Origin: Massilia sp. Root335 | GTDB lineage: Bacteria; Pseudomonadota; Gammaproteobacteria; Burkholderiales; Burkholderiaceae_D | DNA length: 64,000 nt | Direction: 5' to 3' | NCBI RefSeq assembly: GCF_001425685.1 | Contig: NZ_LMCY01000018.1 | Location: 46,200-110,199, forward strand | Part shown: positions 27,985-37,504 of the stretch, piece after piece | Layout: the number at the start of each line of letters is the position of its first letter | Position numbering within the stretch: position 1 is the first letter of the stretch | The notes under the pieces: generated by a model | The model's input: the letters and a program-made list of their open reading frames with translations, nothing else | Database searches by the model: none | What the model was told of the DNA's origin: nothing | Program-made: the position numbers and the translations under genes

Positions 27985-30081
27985 ATGAATCAGACACTAC
28001 TCGTCGAACTGCAGACCGAAGAACTGCCGCCGAAGGCACTCGTGAAACTGGGCGCCGCTTTCGCCAGCGGCATCGCGAACGGCCTGAAGGCCCGCGATTT
28101 CACGAACGCCGACAGCGTCGTCACCACCTACGCCACCCCGCGCCGCCTGGCCGTCTCGATCACGAACGTGCGCAGCACGTCGCCGGACAAGACCATCCGC
28201 GAAAAAATCCTGCCGGTGGCCGTCGCCCTCGACAAGGACGGCAACCCGACCGCGCCGCTGGCCAAGAAGCTGGCCGCCCTCGGCTTCCCCGACCTGAAGG
28301 TCAGCGACCTCGAACGCGCGCAGGACGGCAAGGCCGACAGCTTCTTCTACACCTACACGGCGCCGGGCAGCGCGCTCGCCGCGGGCCTGCAGCCGGTGCT
28401 GGAAGAGACGGTCGCCAAGCTGCCGATCCCCAAGGTGATGAGCTACCAGCGTCCGGACGGCGCGACCGTGCAGTTCGTGCGCCCGGTGCACTCGCTGCTG
28501 GCGCTGCACGGCGAGAACGTCGTGCCGCTGTCCCTGCTCGGCCTCGACGCCGGCCGCGCGACGCTCGGCCACCGCTTCCTGTCGAACGGCCAGCCGTTCG
28601 ATATCGTCCATGCCGACGCCTACAATGAACTGCTCAAGGTCTTCGGCAAGGTCGTCGCCAATGCCGGGGAACGCAAGGAATCGATCCGCACCCAGCTGCT
28701 GGCCAAGGCCGGCGCCGACCAGGTCTTGATGCCGGAATCGCTGCTGGACGAAGTGGCCGCGCTCGTCGAATGGCCCGTCGTCTACGAATGCCATTTCGAG
28801 GAAGCGTTCCTGGCCGTGCCGCAGGAATGCCTGATCCTGACAATGCAGACGAACCAGAAGTACTTCGCGCTGACGGATGCCGCGGGCAAGCTGCGCTCGC
28901 GCTTCCTGATCGTCTCGAACCTCGCGACCGACGATCCGTCGGCCATCGTCGGCGGCAACGAGCGCGTCGTGCGCCCGCGCCTGTCGGACGCCAAGTTCTT
29001 CTTCGAGCAGGACAAGAAGAAGTCGCTGGAATCGCGCCTGCCGCTGCTGGCGAACGTCGTCTATCACAACAAGCTGGGCACGCAGCTTGATCGCACCCAG
29101 CGCGTCACGCGCCTGGCCGGCGCCATCGCCCGCCGCCTCGGCTACGACGTACTGCTGGCCGAACGCGGCGCGCAGCTCGCGAAGGCCGACCTCCTGACCG
29201 ACATGGTCGGCGAATTCCCCGAGCTGCAAGGCATCATGGGCACGTATTACGCCCGCAACGACAACGAGCACGAGGAAGTGGCGCTGGCCGCCTCCGAACA
29301 CTACCAGCCGCGCTTCTCGGGCGACGCCCTGCCGTCGACGAATACGGGCCTGACGGTGGCGCTGGCCGACAAACTGGAAACGCTGGTCGGCATCTGGTCG
29401 ATCGGCCTGCAGCCGACCGGCGAAAAAGACCCGTTCGCGCTGCGCCGCCACGCGCTGGGCGTGATGCGCATGCTGGTCGAGAAACGCCTGCCGCTCGCGC
29501 TGTCCGACCTGTTGCAGGACGCCGCCGGCGTGTTCGACTACATGCCGACGTTCAAGGACCCGACGCTCGACGTGACGGCCTTCATGCTGGACCGCCTGCG
29601 CGGCCTGCTGCGCGACCGCGGCTTCGCGCCGAACGAAGTGGAAGCCGTGCTGGCGCAGAACCCGGACCGCGTGGACGACGTCGTGCAGCGCCTGGAGGCC
29701 GTGCAGGCGTTCGCCGCGCTGCCGGAAAGCGCCTCGCTGGCCGCCGCCAACAAGCGCATCACCAACATCCTCAAGAAGAACGAGGAAGCGCTCGCGCAGG
29801 CCGGCGCCGTCGATGCGGCGCTGCTGCAGGACGAGGCGGAGAAAAAGCTGTACGCGAGCGTGCAGCGCGTGCAGCCGGACGTCGACGCGGCCTTCGAGCG
29901 CGGCGACTTCGCGGGCACGCTCAAGACGCTGGCCCAGTTGCGCGACGACGTCGACGCGTTCTTCAACGACGTGATGGTGATGGCCGACGACGTCGCCTTG
30001 CGCAACAACCGCCTGGCCCTGCTGTCCATCCTGCACCGCATGATGAACCGCGTGGCCGACATCTCGAAGCTGGCGGCATAA
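27985..30081 (+). CDS. glyS: Glycine--tRNA ligase beta subunit
   Basis: 698 residues, the usual size of the beta chain that carries tRNA-binding modules of the alpha2-beta2 enzyme. Family marks are the N-terminal '[15 protein letters not shown]', central '[15 protein letters not shown]' and C-terminal '[19 protein letters not shown]'. It is cotranscribed with glyQ and is followed after 13 bp by gmhB. Confidence 0.98.
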   Translation: MNQTLLVELQTEELPPKALVKLGAAFASGIANGLKARDFTNADSVVTTYATPRRLAVSITNVRSTSPDKTIREKILPVAVALDKDGNPTAPLAKKLAALGFPDLKVSDLERAQDGKADSFFYTYTAPGSALAAGLQPVLEETVAKLPIPKVMSYQRPDGATVQFVRPVHSLLALHGENVVPLSLLGLDAGRATLGHRFLSNGQPFDIVHADAYNELLKVFGKVVANAGERKESIRTQLLAKAGADQVLMPESLLDEVAALVEWPVVYECHFEEAFLAVPQECLILTMQTNQKYFALTDAAGKLRSRFLIVSNLATDDPSAIVGGNERVVRPRLSDAKFFFEQDKKKSLESRLPLLANVVYHNKLGTQLDRTQRVTRLAGAIARRLGYDVLLAERGAQLAKADLLTDMVGEFPELQGIMGTYYARNDNEHEEVALAASEHYQPRFSGDALPSTNTGLTVALADKLETLVGIWSIGLQPTGEKDPFALRRHALGVMRMLVEKRLPLALSDLLQDAAGVFDYMPTFKDPTLDVTAFMLDRLRGLLRDRGFAPNEVEAVLAQNPDRVDDVVQRLEAVQAFAALPESASLAAANKRITNILKKNEEALAQAGAVDAALLQDEAEKKLYASVQRVQPDVDAAFERGDFAGTLKTLAQLRDDVDAFFNDVMVMADDVALRNNRLALLSILHRMMNRVADISKLAA

Positions 30082-30094
30082 GCGAAACGAAGCC

Positions 30095-30658
30095 ATGAAG
30101 CTGATCATCCTCGACCGGGACGGCGTCATCAACCATGACTCGCCCGCATTCATCAAGTCGCCCGCCGAGTGGATTCCGATTCCCGGTTCGCTCGAGGCCA
30201 TCGCGCGCCTGAACCAGGCGGGCTACCGCGTCGTCATCGCGTCGAACCAGTCGGGCATCGCGCGCGAACTGTTCGACATCGCGACGCTGAACGCGATCCA
30301 CCAGAAGCTGCACGCGAGCGCCCAGCTGGTCGGCGCGGACATCGACGCGATCTTCTTTTGCCCGCACGCGGCGATCGACAACTGCGACTGCCGCAAGCCC
30401 AAGGCCGGGATGTTCGAGGAGATCAGCAAGCGCTTCAAGATCAGCCTCAAGGGCGTGCCCACGGTGGGCGATTCGCTGCGCGACCTGCAGGCCGGCTTCA
30501 TCTGCGGTTGCGTGCCCTACCTGGTCCTGACCGGCAAGGGCGAGAAGACCTACGAGACGGGCGGCCTGCCGCCCGGCACCCAGGTATTCCCCGACCTCGC
30601 TTCCATGGTCGACGCCTTCCTCAAGACCGCGTCCACGCCGACGCCCGCCGCCGCATGA
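30095..30658 (+). CDS. gmhB: D-glycero-beta-D-manno-heptose-1,7-bisphosphate 7-phosphatase
   Basis: 187-residue HAD phosphatase of ADP-heptose synthesis for LPS core. The DRDGV nucleophile motif starts at residue 8, and a GmhB-type zinc loop ('CPHAAIDNCDCRKP') distinguishes it from histidinol phosphatases. 'VGDSLRDLQAG' is the acidic HAD motif. It feeds the pathway used by waaC further on. Its stop overlaps the acyltransferase start (ATGA). Confidence 0.94.
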   Translation: MKLIILDRDGVINHDSPAFIKSPAEWIPIPGSLEAIARLNQAGYRVVIASNQSGIARELFDIATLNAIHQKLHASAQLVGADIDAIFFCPHAAIDNCDCRKPKAGMFEEISKRFKISLKGVPTVGDSLRDLQAGFICGCVPYLVLTGKGEKTYETGGLPPGTQVFPDLASMVDAFLKTASTPTPAAA

Positions 30659-31437
30659 CCGCCACTACCGCCACCCCAGCCCTGGAGACCACGCCTTTGC
30701 GTACCGCCGCCCTGTTCCTGCGTTCCCTGTTGTTCACGGTCGTCATGGCCGTCGCCACCGTCGTCTGGGCCTGCGTGTGCTTCCTGGCGGCGCCGTTCCC
30801 GTACAACACGCGCTTCTGGGTCACGTCGCGCTGGAACGTCTTCATCATCTGGTGCGCCCGCGTCATCTGCGGCATCCGCTACCAGGTGAAGGGTTACGAG
30901 AACCTGCCGGACCGTCCCGTGATCCTGCTGTCGAAGCACCAGTCGGCATGGGAGACCATCTTCATGCTGCCGAATATGAAGCGGCCGCTCGTCTACGTCT
31001 TCAAGAAGGAGATCCTGTACATTCCCTTCTTCGGCTGGGGCATGGCGCTGCTGCGCATGATCCCGATCGACCGCAGCAAGGGCAAGCGCGCCTTCGCCCA
31101 CGTCGTCAAGATCGGCAAGGCGCGCCTCGCGGACGGCCAGTCGATCATCATGTTCCCGGAAGGGACGCGTATCCCCGTGGGCCAGAAGGGACAGTACAAG
31201 AGCGGCGGTACGCGACTGGCGATCGCGGCGGATGCCACCGTCGTGCCGATCGCGCATAATTCAGGTGAGTGCTGGCCCAAGAATTCGTTCATCAAGCGGC
31301 CCGGCCTCATCACCGTCTCGATCGGCAAGCCGATTGCGCCGGAAAACCACACTCCCGACAGTCTGATGCAAGAGGTCGAAAATTGGATAGAATCGGAAAT
31401 GCGCGTCATTTCGCCCCACGCCTATTCAGGTATTTGA
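30655..31437 (+). CDS. 1-acyl-sn-glycerol-3-phosphate acyltransferase (PlsC family)
   Basis: 260 residues with an N-terminal membrane helix (about 21-46). Motif I is KHQSAWE, that is HX4E (H95, E100) rather than the textbook HX4D. Motif III FPEGTR is at 167-172. The HX4E form occurs in a recognised subset of proteobacterial lysophosphatidic acid acyltransferases, so activity is expected: it acylates lysophosphatidate to phosphatidate. Translationally coupled to gmhB. A second PlsC-type gene lies at 39795-40577. Confidence 0.9.
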   Translation: MTATTATPALETTPLRTAALFLRSLLFTVVMAVATVVWACVCFLAAPFPYNTRFWVTSRWNVFIIWCARVICGIRYQVKGYENLPDRPVILLSKHQSAWETIFMLPNMKRPLVYVFKKEILYIPFFGWGMALLRMIPIDRSKGKRAFAHVVKIGKARLADGQSIIMFPEGTRIPVGQKGQYKSGGTRLAIAADATVVPIAHNSGECWPKNSFIKRPGLITVSIGKPIAPENHTPDSLMQEVENWIESEMRVISPHAYSGI

Positions 31438-31481
31438 ATGAACTGGGCGCGCAGACCAAAGCACCATCGAAGCCGCCCACC

Positions 31482-32411
31482 ATGACCTCCCCCAAGACCG
31501 ACGCGAACCAGCTGGAGCTGTTCGCTCAGGAACTCGGCGCGGCGCTCAAGCCAGCGCCCGCGCCTGCGCCCACGCCCACGCCGGCGGCGAAAGCCGTGCC
31601 GCCGGTCCCGCTGTTCAAGGCACCGCCGGTGCCGACCCGCACCTTGCCCATTCCGCCCGTCGGCCCGAACGACCCACCGCTGCGGCGCATCCAGCTCGGA
31701 TCGCATACCGTGCACTACGCCCTGCGCCGCTCGGCGCGCCGCTCGCACGGCTTCATGGTCTGCGACGACGGCCTGTTCGTGACGTCGCCGAATCGCGCGC
31801 CGCTGGACGACATCGAACGCGCCATCCGCGCCAAGCAGCGCTGGATCCTCACGAAGCTGTTCGAACGCGGCGAGCGCCGCGCCCAGCGCGCCGAACGCGT
31901 GCCGGTGGAATGGATCGACGGCGCGCAACTGCCCTACCTGGGCAACGACATCACCCTGCGCCTCGAGCCGGCCGCGCGCAGCCACTGCGTCCACGATGCC
32001 GAATCACGCACGCTGCACCTGGGCGTGACGCCAGGCCTGGAGACCTGGCAGATCCGCGAGCGCGTGAAGCTGTGGTTCCAGGACGAGGCGAAGCGCATGT
32101 TCCGCGAGCGCCTGGACCTGTACGCGCCGCGCGTGGGCGTCACGTATCGCTCGTTCGCGATCTCGTCGGCCGGCACGCGCTGGGGCTCGTGCACGGTGGC
32201 CGGGAACATCCGCCTGAACTGGAAGCTGGTGCACTATCCGCTCGCGCTGCTGGACTACGTGGTGGTGCACGAACTGGCGCACCTGCGCGAGATGAACCAC
32301 AGCCCGGCATTCTGGGCCGTCGTCGGCGAGGTCTTTCCGGATTACGATGGCGCCAAGGTGGCGCTCAAGAAGCGGTCGGTGGAGATGCCGGTGCTGTTCC
32401 CGGACGAGTGA
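31482..32411 (+). CDS. YgjP-like zinc metallopeptidase domain protein (M48/DUF45)
   Basis: 309 residues. A Pro/Ala-rich N-terminal 60 residues ('PAPAPAPTPTPAA') precede a DUF45 domain with HELAH (H263, E264, H267) and a third ligand H273 in 'MNHSPAFW'. 'GTRWGSC' upstream is also a family mark. DUF45 proteins are of unsettled function. ATG 31482 is chosen; a TTG at 31434 overlapping the upstream stop would add 16 residues. It lies 44 bp after plsC and likely shares its transcript. Confidence 0.87.
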   Translation: MTSPKTDANQLELFAQELGAALKPAPAPAPTPTPAAKAVPPVPLFKAPPVPTRTLPIPPVGPNDPPLRRIQLGSHTVHYALRRSARRSHGFMVCDDGLFVTSPNRAPLDDIERAIRAKQRWILTKLFERGERRAQRAERVPVEWIDGAQLPYLGNDITLRLEPAARSHCVHDAESRTLHLGVTPGLETWQIRERVKLWFQDEAKRMFRERLDLYAPRVGVTYRSFAISSAGTRWGSCTVAGNIRLNWKLVHYPLALLDYVVVHELAHLREMNHSPAFWAVVGEVFPDYDGAKVALKKRSVEMPVLFPDE

Positions 32412-32424
32412 TCAAGGATCACAT

Positions 32425-32569
32425 CGTGGGCACGGGGTGCCCACCCTACGATTCGTCACGATGCACATGTGGGCACGGGGTCCCGCCCGACGATTTACCA
32501 CAATGCACGTGGTAGCACGGGGTTTTGCGAACGCCGTAGGGTGGGCTCCCCGAGCCCACGGAACACGCG
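32425..32569. repeat. Class B extragenic palindromic repeat, copy 2
   Basis: Three degenerate units: GTGGGCACGGGGTGCCCACC at 32426, a second GTGGGCACGGGGTCCCGCCC from 32469, and GTAGGGTGGGCTCC near 32536. It fills the gap between the convergent YgjP and YcxB-like genes. Confidence 0.75.
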
Positions 32570-32570
32570 T

Positions 32571-33125
32571 TCACGATGCGCGGAACTGCAGTTCGCCCGC
32601 CGCGCGCGCCTCGACGATGCCCTGCATTGCGCTCACTTCGTCCTTGTTCAGGCACCGGAACGGAATCGGCAAGGTGCCGCGCTTGAGGATCATCATGAAG
32701 CCGCTCGAATAGGTGCGGATGCGCTGCACGTCGTCCCAGCCGATCAGGCTCACGCCCGTGTCGCTGGTGCGCACGATGCCGTGCTGGTCGATCTGGAATT
32801 CGTACATGCGCTTCCCGCGCTGCAGCAGCACGAAGTGCGCGGCCGCCGACAGCGTGCTTTTCAGGCGCAGATACATCCCCATCGGCCAGCGGATATGCCG
32901 GCGGCGGATCAGGTAGCCGCCATGCTCCCACATGAAGCGGATGTATTCGACGAACGAGTAGCGTACCCAGAAATGCAGGCTGTATCGTGCGGCCGGCGGA
33001 TGCACGACCGGGATCGTGGCCGCGGGCATCGCGTCGGCGCCGAGAATCTCGGTGTCAGGCTGGTCCAGAAGCGCGGCCCCGCCGTCCACGTTGCCGGCCG
33101 CTCGCGAGCGATTTGACCACAACAT
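32571..33125 (-). CDS. YcxB-like domain protein
   Basis: 184 residues. The C-terminal part 'FQIDQHGIVRTSDTGVSLIGW' (residues split across the domain), 'VQRIRTYSSGFMMILKRGTLPIPFRCL' matches the YcxB/PH-like domain. Unlike Bacillus YcxB no transmembrane pair is evident, but a hydrophobic aromatic stretch lies mid-protein. Function unknown. Start: minus-strand AAAGGGG is 6 nt before ATG 33125, while ATG 33131 would be too close. The 3' end abuts class B copy 2. Confidence 0.72.
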   Translation of the reverse strand: MLWSNRSRAAGNVDGGAALLDQPDTEILGADAMPAATIPVVHPPAARYSLHFWVRYSFVEYIRFMWEHGGYLIRRRHIRWPMGMYLRLKSTLSAAAHFVLLQRGKRMYEFQIDQHGIVRTSDTGVSLIGWDDVQRIRTYSSGFMMILKRGTLPIPFRCLNKDEVSAMQGIVEARAAGELQFRAS

Positions 33126-33170
33126 GTGCATCCCCTTTCGTTTTCTAATTAAAGAGAATGGTAGCAAAAG

Positions 33171-34433
33171 CTAGGCAATAATTTGTTGCAAGAGTTCAAC
33201 AGTGCGCACTGTTGCGCCGCGATGGCGTGCGGCGAAGGCCAGGGCTTGCGCGCCCATCGCGGCGCGTCGGCCGTCATCGTCGAGCAGGTCGGCGGCCGCG
33301 CGCAGCAGGGCCGGCGCATCGGGTACGCGCAGCGCGGCGCCCGCCGCGACGGCTTCCTCGGTCGCCTGCAGGAAGTTGAAGGTGTGCTCGCCCACCAGCA
33401 CCGGCCTGGCCAGCGCGCACGCCTCGATCAGGTTCTGGCCGCCCAGCGGCAGCAGGCTGCCGCCGATGAAGGCGCAATCGCAGGCCGCATAGTAGGCGAA
33501 CATCTCGCCCATCGAATCGCCCAGCAATACGTCGGTGTCCACGCGCTCCGGCAGCGCCGACCGGCGCGCCAGCGTGAGGCCGCGCGCGCGGGCCATGTCC
33601 GCGACTTCGTCGAAGCGCTGCGGATGGCGGGGCACCAGCACGAGCAGCATGCCGGCCGGACGCGCGTCCAGGGCCTTGTACGCGTCGAGGATCAATGCCT
33701 CCTCGCCTTCGCGCGTGGAAGCGCACAGCAGCACGGGGCGGCCGGCACAGCGCGCGCGCAGCATGGCACCCGTGTCCAGCGCGGCCGCCGGCGGTACGAC
33801 GTCGAACTTGATGCTGCCCGTGACGGCGACGTTGGGCGCGCCCAGCGACGCGATGCGCGCGGCATCCGCATCCGTCTGCGCGGCCACCAGCGTGATCGCG
33901 CGGGCGGCATCCATCATCAGGCCGCCGAACTTTTGGCCGCGCCGCAGCGAACGCTCGGACAGGCGCGCATTCACGAGCGCCACCGGCACCCCGTGCGCGG
34001 CGCAGCCGTGGATCAGGTTCGGCCACACCTCGGTCTCCATCAGGATGCAGATGGCGGGCTCGAAATGGCGCAGGAAGCGGCCGACCATGAAGCCGGTATC
34101 GTAAGGCAGGAAGGATTGCACCACGCGGTCGCCATGCTTGCCGAACAGCGCGCGCCCGGTGGCGCGGCCGGTCGGCGTCATGTGCGTGAGCAGGATGCGC
34201 GCGTCCGGCCGTGCGGCCAGCAGGGCTTCGATCAGCGGCTCGGCGGCGCGGGTCTCGCCGACCGACACCGCGTGCACCATGATGGTCGGACGCGTTTCGA
34301 GCCTGCGGCCGTAGAAGCCGAGGCGCTCGCCCAGGTGCGTGCGATAGCCGGGTTCGCGCCGCCCGCGCCACCACAAGCGGCCCAGCACGAGCGGCAGCGC
34401 CAGCCACCACAGCAGCGAATACAGCACGCGCAT
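33171..34433 (-). CDS. waaA: 3-deoxy-D-manno-octulosonic acid (Kdo) transferase
   Basis: 420 residues. An N-terminal membrane anchor ('YSLLWWLALPLVLGRLWW') and a GT-B fold with 'HAVSVGETRAAEPLIEAL', 'METEVWPNLI' and 'GGSLLPLGGQNLIEA' identify the Kdo transferase that adds Kdo to lipid IVA. It is coupled to waaC by a TGATG overlap at 34433. Whether it adds one or two Kdo residues cannot be judged. Confidence 0.95.
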   Translation of the reverse strand: MRVLYSLLWWLALPLVLGRLWWRGRREPGYRTHLGERLGFYGRRLETRPTIMVHAVSVGETRAAEPLIEALLAARPDARILLTHMTPTGRATGRALFGKHGDRVVQSFLPYDTGFMVGRFLRHFEPAICILMETEVWPNLIHGCAAHGVPVALVNARLSERSLRRGQKFGGLMMDAARAITLVAAQTDADAARIASLGAPNVAVTGSIKFDVVPPAAALDTGAMLRARCAGRPVLLCASTREGEEALILDAYKALDARPAGMLLVLVPRHPQRFDEVADMARARGLTLARRSALPERVDTDVLLGDSMGEMFAYYAACDCAFIGGSLLPLGGQNLIEACALARPVLVGEHTFNFLQATEEAVAAGAALRVPDAPALLRAAADLLDDDGRRAAMGAQALAFAARHRGATVRTVELLQQIIA

Positions 34434-35413
34434 CAACGGCTCTCCAGCAGGCGCCGCGCGGCCGCCACGACGTCGGCGACCGCCGGCGCCGCGCCCGTGT
34501 CGCCCAGGTTGACGATGCGCGGCGACCAGTTGCCCTCGGTCTTCCAGCGCGGCGAATCGGCATAGATCTCGACCGTCGGCCGCACGAAGGCGGCGGCGAT
34601 GTGCGTCAGGCCCGTGTCGACGCCGACCGCGAGCGCCGCGTGGCGCGCGAGTTCCACCGCGTCCATCATCGACAGTTTCGGCAGCACGCGCGCGTTCGGC
34701 AGCGCGGCGCCGAGGCGCTCGGCCTCCTCCTTCTCGCGCGGCGAGCCCCACGGCAGCAGGATCGTCATGGGGGCCAGCGCCTGGCCGAGCGCGATCCAGT
34801 GCGGCGCCGGCCATTTTTTCGCGTCGCGCGCCGTCCCGTGGAAGAACACGGCGTAATCGTCGGCCGGCATCCAGTCCGGCCGCGGGCTGCCTTCCGGCGC
34901 GGGCAGGCCGAAATCGGGCGGCGTGTCGACAGCGTAGCCGAGCGCCGCGGCCACGACCTGGCGCCCGCGCGCCACCGCGTGCGTGCGCGGCTCGACGGCG
35001 ATGCTGCGGCTGTGGAAGATGCGCGAGACGCCTTCGTAGCCCGAGTCCTCGGTGCCGTTGGCCATGCCGACCTTCTGGCCGCCCGGGCGCGTGCGCGCGC
35101 AGGCCATGACGATGCCCGTCTTGATCAGGCCCTGCGTGTCGAACACATAGTCGTACTGCTCGGCGCGCAGGTCGCGGAAGAAGCCGCGCAATTCCGCGCG
35201 CACGGCCGCATTGCCGAGCCCCTTGCGCCAGCGCCGCAGCGCGAACGGAATCACCTTGCGCACGTGCGGGTTGAGCTTCACGAGGCTGACGTAGCTCTCT
35301 TCCACCACCCAGTCGACCCGGGCGTCCGGATAATGGCGGTGGATGTCCGCCACGATCGGCAGGTTGTGCAAGACGTCGCCCAGCGACGATACCCGCACCA
35401 GCAGGATGTTCAA
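34433..35413 (-). CDS. waaC: Lipopolysaccharide heptosyltransferase I
   Basis: 326-residue GT9 enzyme adding the first L-glycero-D-manno-heptose to Kdo. Marks are the N-terminal 'ILLVRVSSLGDVLHNLPIV', 'DTQGLIKTG' and the C-terminal 'AVGVDTGLTHIAAAF' nucleotide-sugar motif. It is 10 bp after manB and overlaps waaA. Together with gmhB (30095) it supports a heptose-containing core. Confidence 0.95.
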   Translation of the reverse strand: MNILLVRVSSLGDVLHNLPIVADIHRHYPDARVDWVVEESYVSLVKLNPHVRKVIPFALRRWRKGLGNAAVRAELRGFFRDLRAEQYDYVFDTQGLIKTGIVMACARTRPGGQKVGMANGTEDSGYEGVSRIFHSRSIAVEPRTHAVARGRQVVAAALGYAVDTPPDFGLPAPEGSPRPDWMPADDYAVFFHGTARDAKKWPAPHWIALGQALAPMTILLPWGSPREKEEAERLGAALPNARVLPKLSMMDAVELARHAALAVGVDTGLTHIAAAFVRPTVEIYADSPRWKTEGNWSPRIVNLGDTGAAPAVADVVAAARRLLESR

Positions 35414-35423
35414 GGCGTCACTC

Positions 35424-36806
35424 TCAGAACGGCAGCTTTGCGTCGGGCTTGGCGGCCAGGATCACCCGCGCGAATTCTTTCTGGATGCGCTCGAGCGCTT
35501 GCGGATTCTCGCCTTCGAAGCGCAGCACCACGACTGGCGTCGTGTTCGAACCGCGCGCCAGGCCGAAGCCGTCCGGGTATTCCACGCGCAGGCCGTCGAT
35601 GTCATTGACGCGGTCGGCACCGGGGAATTGCGCCTCGGCGCGCAGCTTCTCGATCAGCGCGAAGTTCTCGCCTTCCTTCAGGTGCAGGTGCAGCTCGGGC
35701 GTGCTGGACGCGATCGGCAAGCCGTTCAGCAGCGCCGACGGGTCGGCTTCGCGCGTGAGGATCTCGAGCAGGCGCGCGCCCGTGTACAGGCCGTCGTCGA
35801 AGCCGAACCAGCGGTCCTTCCAGAAGATATGGCCGCTCATCTCGCCGCCCAGCGGCGCGCCCGTTTCCTTCAGCTTGGCCTTGACCAGCGAGTGGCCCGT
35901 CTTCCACATCAGCGGACGGCCGCCGTGCTGTTCGATCCACGGGCCCAGGTGGCGCGTGCATTTGACGTCGTACAGGATTTCGGCGCCCGGGTTGCGCGAC
36001 AGGACATCTTTCGAGAACAGCATCATCTGGCGGTCCGGGAAGATGATCTGGCCATCCTTCGTGACGACGCCCAGGCGGTCGCCGTCGCCGTCGAATGCCA
36101 GGCCGATCTCGGCATCCGACGTTTGCAGGCATGCGATCAGGTCCTGCAGGTTTTCCGGGTGCGCCGGGTCCGGATGGTGGTTCGGGAAGTGGCCGTCCAC
36201 CTCGCAGAACAATTCGATCACGTCGCAGCCCATCGCGCGGAACAGATCGCCCGCGACCATGCCGGCCACGCCGTTGCCGCAGTCGACCGCGATCTTGATC
36301 GGACGCGCGATCCTGACGTCGCCGACGATGCGTTCGACGTAGGCGGCCTTGATGTCATGGGTCGAATAACCGCCCGGTGCCTGCGCGGGCTGGAAGTCGT
36401 CGCGTTCGATGGCCTGGTACAGGCCCTGGATGGCGTCGCCGTAGATCGCCTCGCCCGCCAGCACCATCTTGAAGCCGTTGTAGTCCGGCGGATTGTGGCT
36501 GCCGGTGACCATGATGCCCGAACGCGCGCCCAGCACGTTGGTGGCGAAATAGACCATCGGCGTCGCGACCATGCCCAGGTCGACGACGTCCACGCCGGCG
36601 GCCTGCAGGCCTTCGGCCAGCGCCGCGGCCAGCTCCGGGCCGGACAGGCGGCCGTCGCGGCCGATGATCACGGTACGCTCTCCCTTGGCCAGCGCGGCCA
36701 CGCCGAAGGCCTGGCCGATGCGCCGCGCGATGCCCGCGTCGAGCGTGCTGCCGATCACGCCGCGGATGTCATAAGCCTTGAAGATCGTTTTCGAGAGAGG
36801 GACCAT
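35424..36806 (-). CDS. Phosphomannomutase/phosphoglucomutase
   Basis: 460-residue alpha-D-phosphohexomutase of the AlgC type. The phosphoserine is S103 in TGSHNP, the metal loop is DGDGDRLG (about 235-242), and 'GEMSGHIFWKDRWFGFDDG' is the sugar-binding loop. It supplies mannose-1-P or glucose-1-P for envelope glycans. First gene of manB-like-waaC-waaA on the minus strand; the upstream region has two dyads and a TACAAT -10. Confidence 0.95.
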   Translation of the reverse strand: MVPLSKTIFKAYDIRGVIGSTLDAGIARRIGQAFGVAALAKGERTVIIGRDGRLSGPELAAALAEGLQAAGVDVVDLGMVATPMVYFATNVLGARSGIMVTGSHNPPDYNGFKMVLAGEAIYGDAIQGLYQAIERDDFQPAQAPGGYSTHDIKAAYVERIVGDVRIARPIKIAVDCGNGVAGMVAGDLFRAMGCDVIELFCEVDGHFPNHHPDPAHPENLQDLIACLQTSDAEIGLAFDGDGDRLGVVTKDGQIIFPDRQMMLFSKDVLSRNPGAEILYDVKCTRHLGPWIEQHGGRPLMWKTGHSLVKAKLKETGAPLGGEMSGHIFWKDRWFGFDDGLYTGARLLEILTREADPSALLNGLPIASSTPELHLHLKEGENFALIEKLRAEAQFPGADRVNDIDGLRVEYPDGFGLARGSNTTPVVVLRFEGENPQALERIQKEFARVILAAKPDAKLPF

Positions 36807-36863
36807 GAATTATCTACCTTGTGGGACTGGCGTCGGAATGCGCGCGCACGGGCATTGCGATCG

Positions 36864-36936
36864 CCGATTGGATCGGATGACGGAAAAAGGGATATTGTAA
36901 CGGCAAGCAGGACGAGTGGGGTCCGATTGGGTCGGA
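36864..36936. promoter_or_regulatory. Paired dyads around the phosphohexomutase promoter
   Basis: CCGAT-TGG-ATCGG (36864-36876) and TCCGA-TTGGG-TCGGA (36922-36936) flank a minus-strand -10 TACAAT (36899-36894). The two sites are about 60 bp apart. They share GATTGGRTCGGAT, which fits one regulator binding both sites. Confidence 0.45.
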
Positions 36937-37027
36937 TTGCCTGCGTTTGCGTGATGCCTGGCGCGAGCGCAAAGAATGCGCGCCCGGAATGTGCTGGCTC
37001 GCCGGATGACGTTCCGGCGCGACGGGA

Positions 37028-37072
37028 TCTTTTACGGGGAGCTCCGCGGACGCGAATGCCGCCCGTAAAAGA
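37028..37072. terminator. Long hairpin after hns
   Basis: An 11-bp perfect stem, TCTTTTACGGG with CCCGTAAAAGA, around a 23-nt loop that can pair further. It lies 22 bp beyond the hns stop and has no U run outside the stem, so its role may be mRNA stabilisation rather than termination. Confidence 0.45.
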
Positions 37073-37093
37073 CGATGCGACAAATACGCGGAA

Positions 37094-37420
37094 TCAGACG
37101 CGCAGTTTGTCCAGCGATTTACCGCCCTCGACCCATTCCTTGACCCATTTCGGCTGACGGCCGCGGCCGGTCCACTGTTGCGATGCATTGTCCGGATTGC
37201 GATAACGCACGGCGACGGTGCCGACATTCGCGCCTGCCGATTTGCCGCCACGGCCGCTGGCGCTGATCAGGTCTTTCAAAGGCATGCCGACGCTCTGGGC
37301 GATGGCCATGATCTGTTCACGTGCCTTTTGCACTTCCTGAACCTCACGTTTCTTCATTTCCTGCTTGATCTGCTCTTGCAGGTTGCGCAAATCACCCAAG
37401 GACAAATTAGACAGATCCAT
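37094..37420 (-). CDS. H-NS family nucleoid-associated protein
   Basis: 108 residues: an N-terminal coiled-coil oligomerisation region (about 5-42), a linker rich in Gly/Ser (53-66), and the DNA-binding domain with 'YRNPDNASQQWTGRGRQPKW' (73-92), whose core is GRGRQP. It acts as an AT-rich DNA silencer. The ATG has AAGGA about 7 nt upstream. Own promoter and downstream hairpin indicate a single-gene unit. Confidence 0.95.
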   Translation of the reverse strand: MDLSNLSLGDLRNLQEQIKQEMKKREVQEVQKAREQIMAIAQSVGMPLKDLISASGRGGKSAGANVGTVAVRYRNPDNASQQWTGRGRQPKWVKEWVEGGKSLDKLRV

Positions 37421-37453
37421 CTTGATTCCTTATAAGTAGAGTAGGTGTAAGGG

Positions 37454-37483
37454 ATTTTATCGAATATTCACCAATTCTCGCAA
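37454..37483 (-). promoter_or_regulatory. Promoter of hns
   Basis: TTGCGA (37483-37478), an 18-bp spacer and TAAAAT (37459-37454) on the minus strand, in a strikingly AT-rich leader. The AT-richness could allow self-silencing. Confidence 0.6.
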
Positions 37484-37504
37484 TATACTACAACTGGAAT
37501 TTCT

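Noticed and set aside
28782..29015. Short minus-strand ORFs inside glyS
   Set aside because: Antisense shadows of a strongly conserved gene with no signal of their own.
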